Of a stretch of DNA of 8,787 bases, positions 1 to 5,032 are shown one piece after another; the stretch's first letter is position 1, and the number at the start of each line of letters is the position of its first letter. The DNA lies in the NCBI GenBank assembly GCA_031546715.1, contig JAVBKA010000100.1, positions 1 to 8,787 on the forward strand. The letters run 5' to 3'. The stretch is from JAVBKA01 sp031546715 (GTDB lineage: Bacteria; Bacillota; Clostridia; Oscillospirales; UBA929). A program made the position numbers and the translations under genes. The notes under the pieces were generated by a model. The model saw only the letters and a program-made list of their open reading frames with translations. It made no database searches and was not told where the DNA came from.

Positions 1-255
1 AATATTTCCTGTTTTGTATGTGGTGTCCACAAAGGACAAATCTGCGTCTAAGCTGTCAATATAGCCGTTTAAATCCTCAAGCTGCCCTAAATGCAGATAT
101 GCCTTCATGGTTTGCAAATGGTTGTGATAGTCGTGCCGCCATGCCCTAAGTTGACGGTAGATGTTCTGAACCTCGTCAATCTGACCTTGAATAAGGTTGT
201 TTTGAAATCGTGCAATACGCTTGTCCACAAGCTTACCTAAAATCCAATTAAGCAC
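1..255 (-). CDS. GHKL-type sensor histidine kinase, N-terminal part (runs off left edge)
   Basis: Partial gene: 85 codons are visible and the frame stays open at base 1. The start is taken as GTG at 255-253. It lies 2 nt after the regulator stop codon and 5 nt after GGGGGAG (267-261). The product has no hydrophobic segment. An amphipathic helix (about residues 8-36) leads directly into an H-box, RHDYHNHLQ at 40-48, with His41 the likely phosphoacceptor. The visible part ends at TGN (82-84), which in this family lies just before the N-box of the ATPase domain. The H-box form matches AgrC/SpoOB-like kinases, which typically phosphorylate LytTR regulators such as the one encoded upstream. Translational coupling with that gene is likely. 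The absence of a membrane sensor suggests a cytoplasmic signal or a partner protein; this is inference. The family call is firm, the ligand unknown. Confidence 0.85.
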   Translation of the reverse strand, partial: MLNWILGKLVDKRIARFQNNLIQGQIDEVQNIYRQLRAWRHDYHNHLQTMKAYLHLGQLEDLNGYIDSLDADLSFVDTTYKTGNI

Positions 256-257
256 AA

Positions 258-989
258 TTACTCCCCCGTCGCGGCATAATAGCCAACAAATTTATTATTA
301 ACAAGCTTAAATAAGCTGCGGCTGATTGGGAGAACAGCGCCGTTTTCCATAGTAAGCCCCGATTTCCCGATTTTTGAAATATACCCAAGACCAGCTATAT
401 ATGAACGATGGCATTTCACAAACAACGAATGGGAAAGCTGCTTTTCTAGCTCTGAAAATGAGCTGCGAACCTCATGTTTTGCAGACAATGTCTGAATTAT
501 AGTGTTGTGAGCCTTTGCCTCGATGTACAGAATGCTCTCTTGTATTATCCGAAGGGCTTCGCCGTCGGCAGAGGTGCACAACATGGGCGTTTTTGCCACG
601 GTCGTGACGGCGAGGGATTTTGTCAGGCAGCCGTGGAGCTTTTCTTCGTTGACGGGCTTTAGAAGGTAATGCAATGCGGCGACGTCGTAGCCCTCTTGCA
701 TGTACTCAGAAGTGCCTGTTATGAACACCATTGCGATAAAAGAGCTTTGCCTGCGAAGCTCCTTGGCAAGGGAAACGCCGTCCATGCCCTCCATTTGTAT
801 ATCAATCAACGCTAAATCATATGTTTTATTTTCTGCGTAATCAAATAAAAACGCCTCGGCACTTGGGAACGTCTTAATTTTTACAGGAATTTTACTATGC
901 GCAGACCATGCCGAAACCAGTGACGACAGGAGACTCAACTGGGCGGCTTGGTCGTCAATTATTGCAATCAGCTTTGGAAAAGAAGTCAA
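258..989 (-). CDS. LytTR-family response regulator (REC + LytTR DNA-binding domain)
   Basis: Start chosen at TTG 989-987, giving 243 aa, because AAGGAG (1004-999) sits 9 nt upstream. An in-frame TTG at 1034 would add 15 residues, but it has no Shine-Dalgarno site and lies only about 5 nt from the predicted transcription start. Numbering from 989: the receiver domain covers about residues 5-120, with acidic pair Asp12/Asp13, phosphoacceptor Asp63 (in LALIDIQM), Thr91 and Lys111 (LLKP). These are the full set of conserved receiver residues. The LytTR domain covers about 135-240 and includes FVKCHRSYI (190-198), typical of AgrA/LytR/VirR-like regulators that bind direct repeats in promoters. It is likely phosphorylated by the kinase encoded just downstream. 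It is divergent from the ABC exporter operon, so control of that operon is the natural inference. Length is normal for the family. Confidence 0.93.
   Translation of the reverse strand: MTSFPKLIAIIDDQAAQLSLLSSLVSAWSAHSKIPVKIKTFPSAEAFLFDYAENKTYDLALIDIQMEGMDGVSLAKELRRQSSFIAMVFITGTSEYMQEGYDVAALHYLLKPVNEEKLHGCLTKSLAVTTVAKTPMLCTSADGEALRIIQESILYIEAKAHNTIIQTLSAKHEVRSSFSELEKQLSHSLFVKCHRSYIAGLGYISKIGKSGLTMENGAVLPISRSLFKLVNNKFVGYYAATGE
261..267 (-). promoter_or_regulatory. Ribosome binding site of the kinase gene
   Basis: GGGGGAG on the minus strand lies inside the last codons of the response regulator, with 5 nt to the GTG at 255. It supports that GTG as the kinase start and implies translational coupling of the pair. 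Confidence 0.65.
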
Positions 990-998
990 GTTATAAGT

Positions 999-1004
999 CT
1001 CCTT
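999..1004 (-). promoter_or_regulatory. Ribosome binding site deciding the regulator start
   Basis: AAGGAG on the minus strand is 9 nt before TTG 989-987. It is the only good Shine-Dalgarno sequence near the 5' end of this gene, so it favours the shorter 243-residue product over the TTG at 1034. Confidence 0.65.
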
Positions 1005-1040
1005 CCGAAAATCCACGTCGTCACTGTATTTCAACGGTTT

Positions 1041-1140
1041 TGCAGATTATACCAAATAGTAGCTATTATTTCAAGTATTCCTGATTCAATCACGGCTTGA
1101 GTAAAATTCTATAACCAATTGATTGTAAAATTAATCTGCA
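1041..1140. repeat. 9-bp inverted repeat spanning the divergent promoters
   Basis: TGCAGATTA at 1041-1049 is the exact reverse complement of TAATCTGCA at 1132-1140. Read in the direction of each transcript, both arms are TAATCTGCA: one overlaps and extends downstream of the regulator -10, the other lies between -35 and -10 of the ABC promoter. A smaller palindrome, TGATTCAATCA (1082-1092), lies near the midpoint. The repeat could be a pair of operators for one regulator; that function is inferred. Confidence 0.5.
1046..1074 (-). promoter_or_regulatory. Sigma-A promoter of the regulator/kinase operon
   Basis: On the minus strand TTGAAA (1074-1069) and TATAAT (1051-1046) are separated by 17 bp. 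The -10 is preceded by TG plus one base, which makes it an extended -10. Transcription should begin near 1039 and leave a leader of about 50 nt before the TTG at 989. One arm of a 9-bp inverted repeat overlaps this -10. Confidence 0.75.
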
Positions 1141-1151
1141 TATGCTAGAAT
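1123..1151 (+). promoter_or_regulatory. Promoter of the ABC exporter operon
   Basis: TTGTAA (1123-1128) is followed after 17 bp by TAGAAT (1146-1151), itself preceded by TGC (extended -10). The weak -35 is what one expects of a promoter that needs an activator. Transcription would start near 1158, giving a short leader that contains AAGAGGTG (1160-1167), the ribosome site 7 nt before the TTG start at 1175. Confidence 0.6.
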
Positions 1152-1174
1152 CTCAAAGAAAGAGGTGACGCTAC

Positions 1175-3019
1175 TTGGACAATGCAAAAGAGGCTAAGCA
1201 CACACTCGGCGACATGTTAAAAAGCATACGCTTTTCCTTCGGCGTGTATTGGCACGGGCAAAAAATCATCGTCATAAGCTGTATTATGGCGATTGTGCTT
1301 CGTGTTGCACTGCCCTACGTGGGTATCTATATGCCGAAGCTGGTACTGGACCTTCTCCAAAATAATGCCTCGCAGAGTGAGTTTATAACTCAGGTTGGGA
1401 TTGTTTCTCTTTTGATTGTTGCCCTTTCGTACTTAAAGAGTTTTTCTGATTCTATGGTAAACGAGTCTGTGGGGACTGTAGGCATACTAAAAATTTTGGG
1501 ATTTGTTCAGGAAAAGCGCATGTCTGCTGATTTTGAGCTGCTGGAAAGCCCTGAGTTTCAAAAGAGACATAGTAAGGTTAACAAGGCGATACACAGTAAT
1601 CACTCGCTTTCTATGAATATCGCCCGCACAACGGTGCAATTTTCTTCTAATGTCATAGGCTTGGTGCTTTATTCAAGTGTAATAATATCAATCCATCCGA
1701 TTATTTTACTGCTACTACTTGCATCCTCGGCAGTAAACTGGTGGGCGCTTTCTCGGTCAAGAAAGTATAACCAGCGCACTTTGGAGGAAAGAAGCACTCT
1801 TGACCGCAAGTTTAACGCAGTGTCGTCAATAATGCGTGACCCCGAAGCAGCGAAGGACATTCGCCTGTTTTCAGCGTACCAATGGTTACACGGACTTGTT
1901 ACGTCCTTATTGCAGCAGCGCACGGCTTCTGAGAAAAAAGTACTTACAAAGCAAATGCAAGCACAGCTTATAGACGGATTTATGATTTTACTTCGTGACG
2001 GCGTGGCGTATGGGTACTTGATTTACCTATTGCTTGCAGACCAGCTCTCCTTGGGTGACTTTGTGTTCGTGTTTGCGGCAATCGGAGCAATGGGTGGTTG
2101 GATTTCGGGACTTTTAGTCGCTGCGAGTGACCTATCAAAGTCCAGCGTGGAGCTTTCCTCTGTTCAAGAATATTTATCTCAGCCTGACCGCATGAACACA
2201 GGCAAGGGCTTGCCATTGCCCACGGGAGAACGGCTTCCTCCAACTCTGGAGCTTAAAAACGTAGGCTATTCGTACCCAAATTCGGAAAAACCAACACTTT
2301 GCAATATAAATGTCAGCATCCGCAAGGGCGAGCGGATTGCGCTTGTGGGAGCTAACGGAGCGGGAAAAACCACCCTTGTCAAGCTGATTTGCGGACTGTA
2401 CATGCCGTCACAGGGCGAGGTGTGCTTAAACGGTAACAAGGTCTCCGAGTACAACCGTGACGAGTACTACACCCTTTTTTCCACTGTTTTTCAAGACATT
2501 CACCTCCTTAGCTGCGATATCTCAGGCAACATTTCTCAGCAGCCTCCTGAGCTTACGGACGATGCTAAAATTAGCAGGTGCTTAGAGCTTTCAGGACTAA
2601 AATCAAAGACAGATGTGTTACCGGACAAGGAAAAAACCTTGCTGATAAAATCAGTAAACAGTGAAGCCATCGAGCTTTCAGGCGGCGAAAAGCAAAAGCT
2701 CGCCCTTGCCCGCGCGCTGTATAAAAATGCCCCTGTAATTATTCTGGACGAGCCGACGGCGGCACTTGACCCCATCGCCGAAAATGAGATTTACAACAAA
2801 TACGCCGAGCTGACGGAAGGCACAACCTCTGTTTACATATCCCACCGCCTTGCAAGCACACGCTTTTGCGACCGTATCTTACTCCTTAACGGCAGCACCA
2901 TAACCGAAGAGGGTACACATGACGAGCTGATGCGTTTGGGCGGGGTGTACGCCAATATGTTTGAGGTACAGGCGAGTTATTATCAGGAAGAAAAGGTAGG
3001 TGTGGGCGTTGAAGAATAA
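1175..3019 (+). CDS. ABC exporter half-transporter 1 (membrane domain fused to ATPase)
   Basis: 614 aa, starting at TTG 1175 with AAGAGGTG 7 nt upstream. The N-terminal membrane domain (about residues 25-330) has hydrophobic stretches near 31-50, 75-91, 156-192, 270-290 and 293-318, as in type IV (ABCB-like) exporters. The loop motif EAAKDIRLF (224-232) is a likely coupling region, since it recurs in the partner protein. The ATPase domain (about 355-600) is complete: Walker A GANGAGKT 392-399, Q-loop Gln440, signature LSGGEKQ 501-507, Walker B with Asp525/Glu526, D-loop, and switch His557. It is cytoplasmic on the inner face of the membrane. The stop codon overlaps the next gene, so the two products probably assemble as a heterodimer. 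The substrate is unknown; peptides or antimicrobial compounds are plausible from the regulatory neighbours. The family call is certain, the cargo is not. Confidence 0.95.
   Translation: MDNAKEAKHTLGDMLKSIRFSFGVYWHGQKIIVISCIMAIVLRVALPYVGIYMPKLVLDLLQNNASQSEFITQVGIVSLLIVALSYLKSFSDSMVNESVGTVGILKILGFVQEKRMSADFELLESPEFQKRHSKVNKAIHSNHSLSMNIARTTVQFSSNVIGLVLYSSVIISIHPIILLLLLASSAVNWWALSRSRKYNQRTLEERSTLDRKFNAVSSIMRDPEAAKDIRLFSAYQWLHGLVTSLLQQRTASEKKVLTKQMQAQLIDGFMILLRDGVAYGYLIYLLLADQLSLGDFVFVFAAIGAMGGWISGLLVAASDLSKSSVELSSVQEYLSQPDRMNTGKGLPLPTGERLPPTLELKNVGYSYPNSEKPTLCNINVSIRKGERIALVGANGAGKTTLVKLICGLYMPSQGEVCLNGNKVSEYNRDEYYTLFSTVFQDIHLLSCDISGNISQQPPELTDDAKISRCLELSGLKSKTDVLPDKEKTLLIKSVNSEAIELSGGEKQKLALARALYKNAPVIILDEPTAALDPIAENEIYNKYAELTEGTTSVYISHRLASTRFCDRILLLNGSTITEEGTHDELMRLGGVYANMFEVQASYYQEEKVGVGVEE
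2998..3002 (+). promoter_or_regulatory. Ribosome binding site of half-transporter 2
   Basis: AGGTG inside the end of half-transporter 1 lies 6 nt before TTG 3009. It favours that start over GTG 3000, and the overlap implies translational coupling of the two subunits. Confidence 0.45.
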
Positions 3020-4868
3020 GGAAAACGTTCTGAGCTTCTCACAGCGGATTAAGCTTCTTGCAAAGGGTTATGCCCTAATGCACCGCATGACGCCAGGTAT
3101 GCTGAGGAGCACACTAATCGCAACCTTTGTCACAGCCTTGCAGCCAATGCTGGTTCTGTTCTTTTCGGCTAGAATAATAAATGAGCTTGCAGGGCAGCGG
3201 AGCGTTGAAGTTATTACGCGGTATGTCGCTCTGACTGTTGGTATCAGTTTTGGCTTATCAGTTATAAAAACCTTCATGTCCCGCACATCCAGCGTAAGCC
3301 AAAGCATGGCATTTTTTAACCTCTCACTGCTTCAAGCGGAAAAATACTCATTGATGGACTACGGTCACACTGAGGACAGTGCGTTAAATGAAAAACTGGC
3401 AGATTTAGAGGCGAAGGCTCGAGGGAATGGTCTGGGAATGATAAATCTGTACCATTTCTCGGAAATGCTAATCCAGAATTTCTTTGCGCTGGTATTTGCG
3501 GGAATCCTCCTTGTGGGTATGTTCTCATCAAACGCGGTCTATGAAAAAAACTTTGCTACCTCGCCTTGGGCGAATTTAATTTTACTTGGACTGCTGGGGC
3601 TTCTTATCGCAGTAGCGTTAATTTACCGAAAAAAAGAAGAAAAGGTTTTAGGGGAAATTTTTAGCAAAAACCAGAAAGCCAACACTGCGGCGTGGTATTA
3701 CAATAGCTATCTCAAACCAGATGAAGCTGCAAAGGACATTCGGCTATTTAATCAAAGTTCAGTGCTTGCGAGGATTTTTAAGGAAAGCTACGGGATAGAC
3801 AATTGGCTACGGTTTTTTACCTTTGGTGCTAAAATGAACGGCGCAAACAGTGCAATGCTGGCACTCTTAGCAGGTGCGGTGTACATAATTGTGGGCTTGC
3901 GAGCCTTGGCGGGGATGTACGACCTTGGGAATGTGCTGCAATACTCAGGCGCAATTACCGCCGCTGTTACCGCAACAGGGCTTGTAACCGTTGCACTGGG
4001 CAGACTGTATAACAATGCGGAATACGTTAAGCCTATGCTAGAGTACCTGAATTTGCCCGATACCTTTAAAAACGGTACTTTGACCGTAACTGCCGCCACT
4101 GCAAATGATTACCAAATAGAGTTTAAAAATGTGTCCTTCCGTTATCCCGGTTCGTCGGAGTCTGCGTTAAAAGACTTAAATCTAAAGCTGAATATTGGGC
4201 AAAGACTTGCGGTTGTTGGCTTAAACGGCAGCGGAAAAACTACTATGATTAAGCTTTTGTGCAGACTGTACGACCCAACAGAGGGCGAAATTCTGCTAAA
4301 CGGCAAAAATATCAAGGAATATGACTACCCCCAATATCATCAGCTTTTCTCAGTAGTTTTCCAAGATTTTCAGCTTTTCCCTTTGGAACTGGGACAAAAT
4401 GTTGCCTCTGCGAAGGATTTTGACAAGGTTAATGCAGAACGTTGCTTGCAGGACGCGGGCTTCGGTCAGCGGTTAGAGAAAATGACGGCAGGCTTGGAAA
4501 CAATGCTGTACAAAAGCTATGACGAAGAAGGCGTTCAGGTTTCAGGAGGAGAGGCGCAAAAAATTGCCCTTGCCCGCGCGCTGTACAAAAATGCGCCGAT
4601 AGTTGTACTTGACGAGCCCACAGCGGCTCTTGACCCTATCGCAGAGTTTGAAGTGTACTCAACCTTTGACAAAACTATCGGAGAAAAAACCGCAGTTTTC
4701 ATCTCGCACAGACTGTCTTCCTGCCGCTTTTGCCATGATATAGCGGTTTTTGAAAGCGGACGTCTTGTCCAGAGAGGCAGCCATGAAACTCTTGTTGCAG
4801 ATACCTCTGGACTTTACTGCGAGCTTTGGAATGCGCAGGCAAAGCATTATACAGGCGAAGTCAGCTGA
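3009..4868 (+). CDS. ABC exporter half-transporter 2 (membrane domain fused to ATPase)
   Basis: 619 aa from TTG 3009, which has AGGTG (2998-3002) 6 nt upstream. GTG 3000 would add three residues but has only 3 nt after AAAAGG. The start overlaps the previous gene by 11 bp. Numbering from GTG 3000: membrane segments lie near 35-57, 75-92, 155-175, 190-208, 283-300 and 313-335. The coupling loop EAAKDIRLF (242-250) is identical to that in the partner. The ATPase domain has Walker A GLNGSGKT 407-414, Gln455, signature VSGGEAQ 514-520 (Val instead of the usual Leu), Walker B Asp538/Glu539 and His570. Catalytic Glu and His are present, so this half is not obviously degenerate. It is a paralogue of half-transporter 1, and the pair probably forms a heterodimeric exporter controlled by the divergent two-component system. 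The cargo cannot be read from the sequence. Confidence 0.94.
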   Translation: MKNKENVLSFSQRIKLLAKGYALMHRMTPGMLRSTLIATFVTALQPMLVLFFSARIINELAGQRSVEVITRYVALTVGISFGLSVIKTFMSRTSSVSQSMAFFNLSLLQAEKYSLMDYGHTEDSALNEKLADLEAKARGNGLGMINLYHFSEMLIQNFFALVFAGILLVGMFSSNAVYEKNFATSPWANLILLGLLGLLIAVALIYRKKEEKVLGEIFSKNQKANTAAWYYNSYLKPDEAAKDIRLFNQSSVLARIFKESYGIDNWLRFFTFGAKMNGANSAMLALLAGAVYIIVGLRALAGMYDLGNVLQYSGAITAAVTATGLVTVALGRLYNNAEYVKPMLEYLNLPDTFKNGTLTVTAATANDYQIEFKNVSFRYPGSSESALKDLNLKLNIGQRLAVVGLNGSGKTTMIKLLCRLYDPTEGEILLNGKNIKEYDYPQYHQLFSVVFQDFQLFPLELGQNVASAKDFDKVNAERCLQDAGFGQRLEKMTAGLETMLYKSYDEEGVQVSGGEAQKIALARALYKNAPIVVLDEPTAALDPIAEFEVYSTFDKTIGEKTAVFISHRLSSCRFCHDIAVFESGRLVQRGSHETLVADTSGLYCELWNAQAKHYTGEVS

Positions 4869-4881
4869 CGAAGCTTGAGTT

Positions 4882-4927
4882 TTCGATTAAAAGTAAATGC
4901 AAAACTTACAATTTTATGCAAATCGAA
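4882..4927 (+). other. Imperfect hairpin after the ABC operon
   Basis: TTCGATT (4882-4888) pairs with AATCGAA (4921-4927). Inside, TGCAAAA (4898-4904) pairs with TTTTATGCA (4912-4920) with one bulged A. The arms are separated by a 9-nt bulge and no uridine run follows, so this is not a standard intrinsic terminator. It may be an RNA structure or chance. No other terminator is visible between 4869 and the next promoter. Confidence 0.25.
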
Positions 4928-4939
4928 GCTTTGCACATT

Positions 4940-4999
4940 AATGGTTAAATCTGGTTGTTTATCTTGACCTTTTTTTACTTTTTTGTTACAATGGTTAAA
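4940..4999 (+). repeat. 10-bp direct repeat flanking the GGDEF-EAL promoter
   Basis: AATGGTTAAA occurs at 4940-4949 and again at 4990-4999. The copies are exactly 50 bp apart, near five helical turns, so on the same face of the DNA. The first lies upstream of the -35 and the second overlaps the -10 and the expected transcription start. The layout fits an operator pair; no binding protein is identified. Confidence 0.4.
4964..4992 (+). promoter_or_regulatory. Promoter of the GGDEF-EAL gene
   Basis: TTGACC (4964-4969), a 17-bp spacer, and TACAAT (4987-4992) form a strong sigma-A type promoter. Transcription should begin near 4999, leaving a leader of about 34 nt. GGAG at 5023-5026 is the ribosome site, 6 nt before ATG 5033. 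The gene therefore seems to be transcribed separately from the ABC operon. Confidence 0.75.
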
Positions 5000-5032
5000 A
5001 GTATTAAATAGAACCGTTGAATGGAGTAAGAA

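Noticed and set aside
474..662. Open frame of 62 codons on the plus strand
   Set aside because: It lies entirely opposite the well-supported response regulator, with no ribosome site or recognisable domain.
987..1034. TTG at 1034 as the start of the response regulator
   Set aside because: It has no Shine-Dalgarno sequence and lies about 5 nt from the predicted transcription start; the TTG at 989 has AAGGAG at a proper distance and begins just before the receiver domain.
4897..4941. 14-codon ORF after the ABC operon as a possible signal peptide gene
   Set aside because: No ribosome site, very short, and no leader or double-glycine motif; it lies before the promoter of the next gene.
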